IMG/VR virus record: IMGVR_UViG_3300008266_000006
Coordinates: 62,001 to 126,000 of that record
DNA length: 64,000 bases
DNA from: a virus
Strand: one strand, 5' to 3'
The notes under the pieces are model-generated. The model searched no databases, had not been told where the DNA came from, and saw only the letters and a list, made by a program, of their open reading frames with translations. Shown in pieces: positions 32,200 through 46,060 of this stretch. Both the position numbers and the translations under genes were made by a program. How positions within the stretch are numbered: position 1 is the first letter of the stretch; each line of letters starts with the position of its first letter.

Positions 32200-34875
32200 C
32201 TATATTATTCTATTTTTATATCTATTATTATACTTTACAAATGTATTTATTATGCTATCTTGCGTATCTATGGAGAATTTAAACATTAATCTATCAACTG
32301 AATAGTTTTCTTTAGTATTATTTAAATTTCTCAATACTATTCTATACCTAAATGAATCAGCAGCATAGTGGTATAGAACCCTAAATGGTTGTGTTACTGG
32401 CTTATTGAATAATAAACTTTGCCCTGTATGTATAAATAATAGTAATTCAGTATCATAAAAAGACTCTCTTTGGGCGCTGTCTAGTATGTAGTTTGTTATA
32501 TTTAAAGCAACTGTTCCATCATTTAAAATAACTTTTACTGGTGAATAAGAAGAATAATCAAAATTACCAAAAGAACTATTTGAAGTTGTTATGGTGCCAT
32601 TTATAGCTGAATAGGATGCATTTGCGAATTTACCATAGTCTACATGTGGATTATTTCTAAGCTCAACCCTATTGCCAAAATCAGATTTTTCAAATATTTC
32701 TCCGTTAAATCCGTTTGTGCTAGCCGAAACTAGGACTGGGTTTGCTAAGGATCTAGAAAAAAGCTGTATTTCTTTTACTAGATTAGGGCTTGCTGGGGTA
32801 TATGATACATAGTATGTTTTTGTTGAATCATAATTTAGTATAGTTATATTTTTGCCATTAGCATTAAACGTTGCTGGGTCTCTTCTTTTGCCAGATTCGT
32901 ATACAGAAATTGTCTCTACTCTAGGTAAAAATCTAAGAATGCCCGAACCACTAGTATTTAAGAACAAAAACTCAGACCTAATAACAGAGTCATTAAATGG
33001 CATTATGGGTAGCCAGTCGTCTTCGTTAATTGGATTATCTTTAATTGAAACGCTAAACTCAATAGACGTTTTATCCCCAGATTCATCTAGTTCAAGTCTA
33101 GATATTTCTGAAAAATAATTCGCCATCATTTTTGTTTTAAGCGGCACACCAGCTAATGGCAGTCTTTTACTTACATAAACTGATCTTTGTTGGACCGGCA
33201 AAGATGCGTTTACTGTGTAAATATTTTCTACTGAAAATAAACTTATATTTTTTATAGAGAACATATATTCATATTGGTTCTGTGATTCAATATTATTAAG
33301 AAGATCTATTACCCCTTTTTGATCAACTGAATAAAATGACTCTTCAATAAAATGAATATTTTCTGCAATATTATTAGAGTCTCCCAAAGGAACTAAACCA
33401 CCAGACGCATAGGACGAAATTGGTTTAACTAGATCTCTTAAATTAGATTCTAAATATGTATTTTTTACAGAAGCTCTAATATTTGAACCAATTGAATATG
33501 AAATTATTGAGAATATTATATTTGATAATATACTTGTATTTTTAAACTTATTATAAGAGTCAATATCAGAGTAATATTTATTACTCTTTAACTCATTTAA
33601 TACTCCAATATTCTTTTTTGAAACATCTGTTGGATAATAATATGTATAGTCATAATTATATAATTTTTTATTTTTTAATATATAATCTTTTGCGTAATCT
33701 TTAATAAAGAAATTAATAACTAAATCTTGTAAAGTGTCATGACTTTTCTTTTTATCTTTACGTATTTCTTTAGCTATTTCATTAACCAGCTTTGCATTTA
33801 ACTCTGATTGGACTGGTGTTATTCTTGTCCTAACATAGTTGTTTTGAGCAAAGAAGAGTATAATTGATTTTACAAAAACCAATCCAGAAAGATCAATGTC
33901 AGTAGCTTTGTCTATATAGATAGGATTATCTAGTAATAATTTTTTTGCAGATTGCCCTTCTATTTTTTGATTGGACGAACTTAACACTCCAGATTCTACA
34001 GCTGCTTGTATCAAGTACATCCCTTTTGTAACATTTGGACTTATCCTTATTCTTGAGGCTGGTACTTCTGAATTTAGTATAATTTCAATAGCCACTTGAG
34101 CTGAGTCATCAAATGCTATTGACCCTTTATATTGTTTAAATTCATCTCTGTTAAAAATAGATTCTTTTATTACAAAAGGTGATTTAATTGTCATATTCCA
34201 AGAATTGCTTGAAGAGTTATCAAAAACATTTTGAATATTTGTATTACTTGAAATATACTCTGAGGCAAAGTTTGTATAGTAGTTTATTTCTTTTATATTA
34301 TTTCTATCAAAGTCTATTAATTTTTCTTCTTGATTCGCAGAAAATTTTAAAGTTCCGCTAGTAGGATCTACTGCTGCATATTCAATGCCCTTAAATGGCA
34401 TGCCGTTTCTGTCTGGTGTAGTAAATTGATTGGTATCGTATATATTAGAATTTAAAGTATTATCAAAATTTTCCACAAAATTATGATTGAACAAATCATC
34501 TTCACCAGATAAAAATGACCAATTGTTTATATAAGATTCTAAATATAAAATATCTTTTTCTATTTTTTCAATTTCTCCAGAAAAAATAGTAGACATTGAA
34601 GCTCTCAACATGCTCAAAGATTTAGAAATATCATAGTTTGTTTTAACTCTTAAATCAATATCCCTAAATAGATCTATTAAGGGCTCTCTCTGCATTACAG
34701 TAAGGTTTCTTACGAGAGACGGTATGTAGTCTGAAGCCGAAGAAAATGTAGAAAGCTTATTTATTAGTCTTCCTATTTCTGCTTTTTCAAGTTTTGACTC
34801 TGACAAAACAGATTGTATTGTCCTTCTTGCCTGTCTACTAAAGGATGAAATATGGTCACTTAGTTGCATCAACAT
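32200..34875 (-). CDS. Large tail/baseplate protein, paralogue C
   Basis: An 891-aa protein with a helical N-terminus (about residues 1-125, DLRVKTNYDISKSLSMLRAS), an NWSFLSGEDDLFNHNFVENF segment similar in place to the other two paralogues, and an extended beta-rich remainder ending TFVKYNNRYKNRII. Its ATG overlaps the TAA of the 2,139-codon gene (TAATG), with a second ATG two codons on. Structural, baseplate or fibre. Confidence 0.6.
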   Translation of the reverse strand: MLMQLSDHISSFSRQARRTIQSVLSESKLEKAEIGRLINKLSTFSSASDYIPSLVRNLTVMQREPLIDLFRDIDLRVKTNYDISKSLSMLRASMSTIFSGEIEKIEKDILYLESYINNWSFLSGEDDLFNHNFVENFDNTLNSNIYDTNQFTTPDRNGMPFKGIEYAAVDPTSGTLKFSANQEEKLIDFDRNNIKEINYYTNFASEYISSNTNIQNVFDNSSSNSWNMTIKSPFVIKESIFNRDEFKQYKGSIAFDDSAQVAIEIILNSEVPASRIRISPNVTKGMYLIQAAVESGVLSSSNQKIEGQSAKKLLLDNPIYIDKATDIDLSGLVFVKSIILFFAQNNYVRTRITPVQSELNAKLVNEIAKEIRKDKKKSHDTLQDLVINFFIKDYAKDYILKNKKLYNYDYTYYYPTDVSKKNIGVLNELKSNKYYSDIDSYNKFKNTSILSNIIFSIISYSIGSNIRASVKNTYLESNLRDLVKPISSYASGGLVPLGDSNNIAENIHFIEESFYSVDQKGVIDLLNNIESQNQYEYMFSIKNISLFSVENIYTVNASLPVQQRSVYVSKRLPLAGVPLKTKMMANYFSEISRLELDESGDKTSIEFSVSIKDNPINEDDWLPIMPFNDSVIRSEFLFLNTSGSGILRFLPRVETISVYESGKRRDPATFNANGKNITILNYDSTKTYYVSYTPASPNLVKEIQLFSRSLANPVLVSASTNGFNGEIFEKSDFGNRVELRNNPHVDYGKFANASYSAINGTITTSNSSFGNFDYSSYSPVKVILNDGTVALNITNYILDSAQRESFYDTELLLFIHTGQSLLFNKPVTQPFRVLYHYAADSFRYRIVLRNLNNTKENYSVDRLMFKFSIDTQDSIINTFVKYNNRYKNRII

Positions 34876-37800
34876 TATAGTGTTCTCCAGTCATTTCCAT
34901 CCATGTCTTGGATATCAAAAGATACTCCAGCAGTTAAGTTAGATCTAACTATATCATATATATCATTTATATTTCTAAAATTATCTATTACTTCTTTTGG
35001 TATTTGGATAATAACGTATCCTCCATTTGGATACAGCATTCCTTTGCCCGATTTTACATCGTTAAATGAAAGAATATTCCTATTATTTTCCGATTCTTTT
35101 ACCAAAGATGTTCCGGCTGCTATACCGCCACCCTTAACTCTAAGGTCATGAACCTTTACATTATCAAAATTGTAAATATTATTTACAATAGCTGTTCCGA
35201 TATAAAGAGCAAATGGGTTATAGTCAACAGTGTAGTTAAATATATCAGTATTGTAAGAGAGATTGATTACAGAATTTGGATTCTGATATGAATTAACTTC
35301 AACATACTCTCCATCAACAAGTTCTTCTACTGTTTTGGGGAGAAGATAGAAATGCATCTTTGCATTTCTTGAATAAACTGCCTCTATTGATTCTCCGTTA
35401 TAAACAAATGAATTTTTAATAACGTATGGATTCAACGGAATTTCCTGGCCATCGATGTGATACAGCATAACATTTGGATTTTTAACCACATAGTCTACTT
35501 TAATTTTTTTAGGATCTGATGGAACTATTTCTTTATTAAAAGAAATGACTCCAGTATGTTTGTTAAAATTCTTAATTAAACTATAATCTATTAGATTCCA
35601 GGCACCATTGCCATCTTGGATAAATGTATCAACCCATGCCTCAATTGGGCTTGCATCCGTATAAGTGCTATTGATTGAAGATATGTCTAGCTGCTCTTGG
35701 GCCACAATAAATGAACCATGTCTTACCTGTATTTCATTTTGAGATAAAACAATTGGGTGCTCATCGACTATGCTGTAATGCCCAGAACCAAATATTGGCG
35801 ATGACGGCACTTCTATTCTAGTTGTATCATAGAAACATCTTAGTTTTTTGCCCCTAAAGTTTTTCTTCCAGTCAGTAAATTGATAATCAATTGGTATATC
35901 TATTAATTTATAGAATCTACCTCTACTTAAGTTAATAAACCACTGATCAAACTTTGAAAGATTTTTTGGTGGGGCAGATAGATATATTTTTGGACGACTG
36001 CTAACACGAACAGAGTAAAGAGGACAAACGCTCTTTGCAGGAAACGCAAATTCTGTAAGTGTTTCTACTCTATTAGAAACACCAATAACGTTTTCAAGTG
36101 TAGAAACATCTCTGTCCGCATCATAGGCGTGGACTGCTATATAAATATCTCTTTTATTTCTTAAATAATATTGATAAGATAATTTTATACCTAAAAATTG
36201 CTTTGTTCTAATGTTATAGAATCCCCATTGTAGACCATCTGGGGGTGAAACCAGCTGTCCATTCTTATCTTTTAGATCCCATTTAAGAATCGTAGTACCA
36301 AAAGATGTTTCTACTCCTGGCATGATGAACTTAGAATAATCTGGGAACCCTTGTGCTTGACCTAAAGAATTTGTAAGAACTACAACACCATCTTTTGCAT
36401 TTACAGACAGTTTTGTATTTTGTTTTGAATTCAAACCAGTTATGTCTGCGTCCGCTAGATAAAAATTATCTACTGAATATTCTTCAGATATTTCGTCTGA
36501 GATAACCTCAATGCCATTTGTAGTAGTTATCAAATATTGTGGCGCTCTATTCGATAACACGGCAAATTGAGAAGCTACTTCTGGTCCAGTTAGATCAGTG
36601 GTAGCTGTGGGGCCAATTTTTGAAACACGACTTATTGTCGGGCTTGCTCCATTAATTGAAGCGCCCTCAGAAAATGCTGAAACAACTATTGTTGATTCAT
36701 TATCTTCCCATTCATAAGTGTCACCTATATCATTAATTGAATCTGAGTAAATAGTTTTATTAAATGACTTAGAAAAACTTCTTTCAACAGGATTTCCCTC
36801 ATCATCAATTAAAGGCTGACCATCAATTATTGGTATTACATTCATTGAAATATCATTTAAAACTATTGAAGTAACTTTTGATCTTGCTGCAGAAGATATC
36901 GCTTTAGCTATTGTGCCAAGATTGAATACTCCATAATCTCCAGAGTCTAAATCCGTTTCTCCATAGATTGTCCCAGTTGCTACTGCAGTTGTTTCTGTAG
37001 CATCAATTAAACTTGTTTCTTGCTTTTGTGCAGTTATTGGCACTCCTGGAGTTCTTATCGAAAAAGAAATGTCTTTTATAGAAAGACCTTCAGCGTTAGG
37101 ACCGTGCACGCCGTCATTTAATGCAGTTCCAAAGACTTCCAGCATTACGTACTTAATCTTTCTTTTATCTCCTGTTGTAATTACCTCTGAACCATTTGGT
37201 TGTATAACTTTTGACACAGGAATAATATTTTGAGGAGCTGCTTTTATAGTATTGTTTGGGCCAAATTGTGGGACTAAATGACTTGAAGTTACTAAATCTT
37301 GCTCATACAAAAATATTTGTGTAACTCCCAGATTCCAGCCACCAGACTTTAAATTTATTGCTACTAACTCTTGCCACGCAAATGCTTTTCCAGATTTGTC
37401 TTTCATTTGCGGCACTTCGACAACAATAAAATCTTGCACTGTGGTAGGGCCAGGAATACCTGTATAGCTAATTCTTCTATATTCGTCAGCAGCAGATGAG
37501 TTACATACAACTGCAATGTCGGAATACTTTAAAGCATTATTTATATATGGCTGTGCTTGAGCTGGTGCTTGTTTTCTTAGTGTCTCAAATTTTGTTTTAT
37601 CATTTTTGAATAGGTTAAGCCAGTATGTTGCCATAACAGATTTTGTTTCAGAGTCAACAATTCCAGGATTTCTATTTTGATTTAATTTTTTATCTACTTG
37701 AAATTTTGTAACTGCATTTGCTGTTTGCGATCCGTATGTACCGTTAACAGTTACGGCGTATCCATTTAATTTAAGTGTATACTGTATATAATAAACATAA

Positions 37801-40800
37801 TTATTTTTTACACCTGCGTTGTTTGACGCAGCAACGTTTTCCTCAACTCTAACAATTTCCATTTTTTGAACTGGCTCAAATAGTTCCTCTCGATCTAAGA
37901 ATCTATTTAATTGTCTTGTAAAAAAACTTCTTCCAACTGCACCTACAGGTTCATTTAAAACCTGCTGAATGTCCAAAGTTGTTCCAACTATTAGGTTAGT
38001 ATCACTTGTATATACAGACCTTAGGGCAGCTATTCTTGATTGTTTGGTAGAACCAGGTAATGCATCGCATTCATTCATAACATGGTTTTCAAAATATTCC
38101 CAATGCTCCCCAAGAGATCTAACAATCCCCTTATTTGACATATTATTACCACGTTGCTCTAAGGTCGGAGCAAACCAATACAATTTTTGTGATGCAGCAA
38201 CAAACTTTTCCCAAGTGTTTAACTGTGTTTTAATATAATTTTTAATTGTATTTGAAGCTGATTGTGGTGGGCGTTGGTCAAGATTCCATTGCCCCTCAAT
38301 TGGTTTTCCAATTTCTTTATATACAACTTGAGTTGAATCTACATTTGAGTTATTTGAATCATTTGACCCCACCATGTATTCATTCCATCTTCCAGATCTT
38401 GGGATGTCAAAAGTATAATGAAAACTATTTCTAGGACTTGCTCTATCAACTGGCTTTAATGACTGTATATCTGTCAATGAATAAATATTTGTTGGATATT
38501 TATAACCCCTAAATCTAGAATCAGTATTTGTAATTACAATTCCATTTTCGTCTCTTGGTTGTTGAGTGGAGACAACTGGAATTCCATCTGGATTTTCAGC
38601 TATACCTCTTTTGCTAATATAGGAGATATTGCCCACTTCTGCATTTAAAGGAGTACTAAAGCTTGTATTCCAATAAACTTTATAAGTGAATTTATTTGTC
38701 TTTGTTTGTGTAACAAATATTTGTGTTTTAAAATCAAAGTCATAGTCTTTAACAAATTGACTTCCTGGAAGATATTCTTTTGGAGTTTTTACTACAGATT
38801 TACTTGTACTCTGATATCCGCTAGAACTATCATTATAATCTAAAATCATATATGGATAATAGATTGACTTAAGGTCAAACTCTTTTGAAATCACTGTTGA
38901 ATAGGCATCTAGGCTCAAAGCGCCAGTAGCTAGCAGTGGCTTTGCCCCATCAGTTAATTTAAATAAATTATATGAAGTCTTTGTTTCCCCAAATAAGTAA
39001 TTATTATTATCTACTTTTTCAAAATCTAAAAATTTTATATTGTCATTTGTACATTCGAGATAAAAATCTACGTTACTAAAATCTGCATTGATCATGGATG
39101 AAGCATCTTGCTGGATAGACGTTGCTTCAAAGTCACTAATAAGCAATTGCCCTATTGATGGTTGCAGCTCCCTACAAAACTTGGGGTCATAAACATATGC
39201 TCCGACAAATCCAGAACCAACTCTTTGTTGTTTATCGCTGAACTTAAAAGTTTGCTTTTCGTCATCAAATAAAACTGTTACCTTGCCAGCATCATCTCTT
39301 TGCCCATTAATTGCCCAGCTGTTTCTCCATGGGGAAATGTTCCAGACAATTGTTGAATCGCTAGAAAACTTAGTTCTGCTATTTACTTTATTTTTATTTG
39401 CTTCAGTTAAAATATTATAAAATAGCTTATTTGGCCCTAACATCGCAGCACTTAAAAACGCGGTTTGATCTCCGGGAGTGCCAACTGGAAATGAGTTAAT
39501 TGCTCCTCTATTTGATCCAGCTACACCAAGACCACTTGTCCCGTAGTTATCGTTAATGTAGGTAAGGAATGGGTTTAGACACAGTACTACAAATGATGAA
39601 AATTCAGAACTAGTATTGTATTTATCTTTAAGAATTGCTGTGTACTTGTTTAATCCTTCGGTTAAGGACACTATTGATTGAGCTGAACCGTCTTTTGATT
39701 CTGGAGATCCATTAAATACTCTTATTGGATTAACAGAAGAGTTATTCAATAGATTTAACCTATTGCCAAAAACGTTATGGTTTTTATATTGATCAATCTC
39801 TTGATACTCAGTTAAATCCCATCCATTAAGATTGTCATCTCCTTCTTCATACTCCTCTACAATTGTTATATAGCCAGTATTTTTTGACACAGATGTCAAT
39901 GAGTAGTCAAAGTTTTCTAAACCAGATGAAGTTAATGACGCTTGATCAAGCATCGAGCAGTCCAAAAATACGGATACACCGTTTTCCAAGAATAGATCTA
40001 GTGCTCTTTTTTGCAAAGCTGTTATTGCCTGGCTTGGTGTCCAGACAACGATATCATAGTCAAATGGATCTATATCTTGATTAGTAACAGTAGTGCTGAT
40101 AAATAAATCTATATCAAGAGCCCAATAGGCTCGTTGAGTTTTGTTAGAATCTACTGGTCTTAGCGGATTTTCAAACAAAAAGTTTTGTTGATTTATTACA
40201 GACTCTTCTAAGTTGGCGAATACATATGGGTTGTGCATATTCTCAATCAAGCCAGAATACAAGACCGCCACTTTCATTACAGCTCGTTCTGTATTTTGGT
40301 ATATGTCTTTTATTTTACTAAAATTATAATTTATTTTAGCTAATAATCTCCAGTTAAAGTTTTGAAAAGTTCTTGGGTCCTGAATTGCTTTTATCGGTGT
40401 TACTACTTTCCAACCTTCATCACCGGTAGTTTTTTTAAGCAGTTTGTTTTCTTTGTGAGAAAATAGTTGAGTAGAATAGATTTTTCTTCCAGCAGATGAT
40501 GGATCTATAACTTCTGACTCCTCTACAACGTAGGCATAGAGTGGCATGGTGTTAATGTATTCTTTAAAGTTAAGGAACTGGCTATGCGGTATTCCGTCAG
40601 CTGTTCTTTCAAACTTGTCATATATAAGCTGCAGGCCGACGGGATCCGGTTGATCAACACCTACAATTATTCTGTAATAATCATTATAAGATAGTGTGTA
40701 TGTTTCGTTCTCATATCTTTCAATAAAAATCTCATACTTATTTTGACCATACTGATCGACATATTTATTACCAGAAGAATCTACTACTTTTATATTATAC

Positions 40801-41295
40801 TTATCTGGGTCGACTAACTTTAATGATCTTCCTATTCCATTATAGGAAGCTGTATTTGAAGGCAAAATTGTAAAATACCTACTTACATAGAAACTATGCG
40901 CAAAGTTTTGTGTTTCAAAATCACCAATTTTATTTGAAAAATTATTTTCAATAGAATTATTTGAATTAGTGATTATATGATTGCTGATAGATACTTCTGA
41001 ATTTTTTACTATTGGCGAATGCATGCTTTGGAATAACTCTGAATTTGTTTTTGCATATCTCAAAACGCCAAATTCATCAGCATACATAGCTACATCTTCA
41101 GCTGCAGCTGTTGTCACACCAAAGTTTTCATTAATTAAAGAAGATGTGTCAATTACTGACAGAGCATTTTCTGGTCTTACCCCATCAGTAGAATACCATC
41201 CGAAGATTTACTGCATTGTCGGGTAAGATTTTCCCTTTTTTGATTGCGGCTTCTCCATCGTTGCCTGGATCTGTGTAATTTATAAAACTTTGCAC
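34875..41295 (-). CDS. Giant baseplate/tail protein with peptidoglycan-binding domain; N-terminal +1 shift at CGG
   Basis: Predicted 2,139-aa protein read as 41295-41203 then 41201-34875, omitting base 41202 of an in-frame CGG. The start is GTG 41295, one base after the previous stop, behind GAGGA. The first 31 codons (VQSFINYTDPGNDGEAAIKK) are followed after the shift by GWYSTDGVRPENALSVIDTS and continue without a stop into the long frame. A peptidoglycan-binding repeat lies near residues 1160-1220 (YTLKLNGYAVTVNGTYGSQT, AVTKFQVDKKLN). An early module DYDIVVWTPSQAITALQKRA looks alpha/beta. Much of the rest is beta-rich. Likely a baseplate or fibre protein contacting the cell wall. Confidence 0.78.
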
Positions 41296-41296
41296 T

Positions 41297-44200
41297 TTAT
41301 TCCTCTTCGTAATCTGGCTTTAAATTATTATAGGAATCTATAATATATGGAGTTGAACCTAAAAGACCCATTTGATACTGAGAATATCTCAAAATAGGAT
41401 ACCATTTTGGCAGGTTCCATGAAGTATCTGCTGTATTTTCATAATAAACCCTGTTCGTATACTGATCTTTTTTAAAGACTGGATTTGTTAAATAGTGGTA
41501 ATATCCAGTAGCGCCACCAATTGCAGAATTTAAAAATGGCTCAGCTGAATTAGACTGATTTACGTCATATCTTTCATACCAATAAACAATATCTCCCACT
41601 ATAGTAACAGGATTTGAGCTAGAGGACTGGTTAAATTCACTATCAACAACCACAAACCAATAGCCTGGGGTAGCATCATTCCAAGCTATGTATGGGCCAA
41701 TATTAAAGTTTCCTAGGCTGTCAGCACTTACTACTCCAGAATCTACGTATTGCCCTGGTTGAGAAGAGCTCGTTGAATATGGTTTATTAAGAGCTTCATA
41801 AAGAGATCTTGCTTTTCTCCAATAAACTGCAGCATTTGGAGTAGCATTGCCGTATATAAATTGTTTTTCTTCACCGTCTGCATTAATTATCTTTTTGCTT
41901 ACTTCTGCGGATAGCTTCTCGGTTTCTTCTACTCTTGGCAAAACTACGTAAGATGCGGTTGCTGATATATCATCACCAACACTATTTAAATAAATATAAT
42001 TTGAACTTGGCTTTTCTATTTCTGAACCAGTATATCTAACATATGCTCTTGCATAACCATCTTCGTTTGTTTGCACAAATGATGGGGTAGCATCAATGTT
42101 TTCTCCAATAATATCAATCTCTATATGTGGCTTTGGATTTTCATTTATATCTTTAGACCATATATTAACGGCCATAAAATCTTTTGTTCCCTGAGTAATT
42201 TGATTAGGAGAAACTTGGGCTTCGATTGAATTAAATGGATAACTAGTATGAGATAAGTATACAAATCCTTCATCAAAAGGAGATATTAAAGGATTTAAAG
42301 TTAATGGATTAATCTCATAATCTTGATCAAATAGGGCAGACTCATAGTGCACTTCGGTATAATACTCATAATTTGGAGTAGTCAAAAGAGTAACTTTTGA
42401 TCTATAAGAATTATCTATTGAATTATAATGCTCATTGTCTAAATTAAAAGTATTTTTTACTCTATAAGAAATTTTATATTCTCTATTTGTATAAAATACT
42501 GGAGTTGAGGATTGCGTTAAATCAATAACGTTTGATCCATATTCCTTGTTTTGAACAATTGTTTGTCCAGTAAATTGGTCTATTGCTGACACATCAAAAA
42601 TATTTGGATATGCTAGCGCTAGATAATTTTCATGAGTTGGCGTTATATATTCAACATTATGATAAGACAGTTCAGTTGGAGTAGCTTCATTTGAAAATGA
42701 CACTTGGGTATAGTTTATTGTAGACCCATCTTCTGGGTCCATATTACCAACCACAACAATCACTGGAGAACCTTGTCTAGCTATTGCTGGTAGAACTATT
42801 TCATCTTCGTTTTCTGTCAAAACTTTTTCTGGAATTGAGTAAATATATCTTTCTTTTCCATTCTGGAAATACCATCCAGAATTTATTGATGGCGATATTA
42901 AATCATTTCTCCAGTCTTTTAGATAGGCATAGAGCGCAATATTTTTCATAATATATTTATTTGTCACTGGATCTAGGTAGTTTAAAACTCCTGTTGGAGT
43001 TGACCCTAAATCAAATGGGTAGTATGGCTCCATAGGAACATCACTTAACGTTCTTAAATCAGTAAATAATTCTGGTGCTTCTGATTGCCTAATATTATTG
43101 TTATTGTAATATGATATTTGAACTTCAATATCATCGTTTTGATCTATTGCTTGAATTTGTTGAATTACTAAATTATCATTTTCTGCATAGGAAGAAAGAC
43201 CAAATGATGATCTTTCAAAATCAAAAAATCCTATTAAATTATTCTTTGTAGAATCAACCCAATCATAGTTTACTGTTGAGTAGTCCGATACTACACCATC
43301 TTTACCTAAATAAAATCCAATGCTTGACACATAGTCAGCAGTAAATGGTTCCCATTTTGAAGAACTAAATGGATAATCTGCGCCATCTGCTGAAGACACC
43401 ATTAAATAATTAGGAGTTGCATTATAAGGGAATTTAATATTCTTAAAGTAATAATTTGCTGTTGCTCCTGTGGTGCCTATGTACCCCGGCATTTGTTCTG
43501 GTGTAGAAAAATTGGGGTTAATATAGCTAAAAATTATATTTGGACTTGCAGAAAGCAAGTGTGTCATATTGGTGTCTCTATTTAGAGAGAGACCACCATA
43601 ACCGGAGTATGACCCAGAGGAGTGGTCTATGTCATATGAGTCCTCAATAACATTGTCTATATGGACGTATAGAGGTGTGACCCCATTAGGGATAATAACA
43701 TCTTTAAGAATATCTTGAGGTGTAAAAACAATTGGGCTTGTTTCATCTATATTGCTGCTGTTGTTTATAACTAAACCAAATCTACTTGATCTAACAGCAG
43801 GAGTGTTTTTTATTCTTGTTTTAAGTGAATCATATATATTTGATCCAACTTTTAAATTTAGTGCATAAGGGGAGTCATTAATTTGTGCTGCTGTTTTTAC
43901 AATTCTTGAATTAGTTGAGCTTACAGAACTGTATGGTGTCGCATCAACAAACCCAACCCATCCATAATTTCCATTTGCCCCCAAATAATTAGTGCTGTTA
44001 ATAAAGCTTATTGTTGCTTCATCTACTGCATAAAGTGGTATTTCATTAAATGTATATGATTCGGTTGCCGAAACATCGAAAGTGTTAACATACGGTGTTC
44101 CACCAGAATTATAATATATGGATTCACCAGTAGTAAATCCCGATCCATTAAATATTGGTCGAACGATGTATTCAGGGGAGGATGCTATCGTGTATTTATT

Positions 44201-46046
44201 TTTTACAGTATCTTGATATCTTGCAGTATATACTGCATCGTTTGGTATATCGCCATGTAAGTTCAGTTTTAGCGTAACATCATAATTTATTGTAGCTGAA
44301 TTGTTATCAACATAGTTTTCTAAATATGAAACATAGCTGTCATATTTTACTCGTATTGGTTCATATGCATTTTCGTAGTCGTCGTACTTTATACCGCTTA
44401 CTCTAAGTCCAAATGAGTACTGTTGAATGTCAGAATTAATTTTTTCTAATTTAATTTTAGCGTCTTCAAAATCTCCAACTCCTGGCTGATATATATCAAT
44501 ATATGACTCAGGAGTTGCTGAGTCTGCTATCTGTGGTATTGAAGAAACCCCTTCAGCTTTTCTGCCAGCATAGTCCCAGTATGCCTCTCCCCACTTTATA
44601 TATCCTAAATTTGTTGGGTAATTTTCATTAATGTATTCAACAAAATCATAAAACTGTTTTGTTGGTACTCCTTCTTTTGAAAAGAATTCTGACATCGTCA
44701 TCATATCAGATATTTCAATTAACTCTGGGGTAGCTCCTTGATACGCAGAATCTGGTGTTGCTCCAACTGCTCTCCAAATATCTAGCTCTCTTCTTAGGGT
44801 AAGCTTCAAACCTTCTTCATTAATTGAAGGTGGGTTTTGCCCAACATCAAGAATTCTTTTTGCAAAGTTTGTATTTGTTTCTAAATAAAGTCTTTGAAGG
44901 CCCACTCTCAATCCAAACTCATCAAAGCTGTTTAGAGTTTGTACGGGTATTGAATCAAAGTCAGCGTTATCAACAAGCAGTTTTGCAAAGTTTTTTACAG
45001 TGTATAATTCGTTAGTTGTAAAATTATAAAAGAAAACATAGTCAGTTGCCCTATGTTCTAATAATTCTTTCATTGTTGAAACTCTTGCTAGCTCTACGTT
45101 GTCTCCTGTAACCTTAACAAAACCAGGAGACACTGGAGTATAAAGATATAACCAAGCTATCTCATTTTCATTAGCAGAATCAATAAACGAATCAAGTTCT
45201 ATTCTTGAAATAAATTCATCTATTGTGTCTAAACTGTCACCAATTAAAGCATTAATAAATTTACCAGCAGTTGTTTCTGGCAAAGCTAATTCTGGGGTTG
45301 CTCTTTCTAGCGAATCGGCAAATGGTTTAGTCCAAGATGGGAACCTATTGAGAATATTTCTAGTGTGGTCAGATATAACTGGGCTTAATATATCCTCTAT
45401 TTGGACTTGAATTAGCAAAAGGAAATTGGCATCAGAGAGATCTGAAGACGTACTGAACTCTACTTTAAATTTAACATAGCGTTTTACATCTCTCAAAAAA
45501 AGTAATGAAGTGTTTTCATTAATGTAAGCTATTTGCTGCCATTCTGATTCTTGTGCGTTTTCAGTTTCAGAAGTAAAAATTTTAATTTGTACTGTTGGTA
45601 TTTCAGAACCAGGTAGATTATTTATTGCATGCTTGTAGCCAATAATATCGGCTCTGCTTGTTGTATCAACAAATCTATATAAAAAACTAGACTGGGAATC
45701 TGGACCTAGAATCCAATATGGAGATGCATCATCAAGATTAAAAAGATAATATCCATTTTGGATCTCATCATAATTAAAGAAACCATACTGTCCGTGAATC
45801 TTGGTCTAATTTAATTTCCCCATAATTAGTCACCTTTACGGAGCCATCTATGGTTGGAGTAGCGTCCTCCAAGATTTCAGTTCCTACAAATGTAAAATCG
45901 CCAAGTTCATTGAGGCCATTAGGAGATCTAAATGTAGAATAATTTGTGTAGAACCTATTTGAGTAGATGTCAAATACATTGGAAGTCCAGGTAGATGCAC
46001 TTATATTAAAATCATTTTTATTTAATGCTAAAAAATAAGTTTTCAT
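41297..46046 (-). CDS. Giant tail/fibre protein with many ATP/STP tripeptides; +1 shift at CGG
   Basis: Predicted 1,582-aa protein read as 46046-45795 then 45793-41297, omitting base 45794 of an in-frame CGG. The first 84 codons (MKTYFLALNKNDFNISASTW, EIKLDQDS) continue after the shift as GQYGFFNYDEIQNGYYLFNL and run into RDVKRYVKFKVEFSTSSDL. About residues 1350-1420 look like a bacterial Ig-like domain (TNEDGYARAYVRY). The tripeptide ATP occurs 11 times and TP over 20 times, far above expectation. The zero frame would stop six codons after CGG, giving only 90 residues. Probably a fibre or baseplate protein. Confidence 0.78.
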
Positions 46047-46060
46047 CTACCTGTCCTGAA

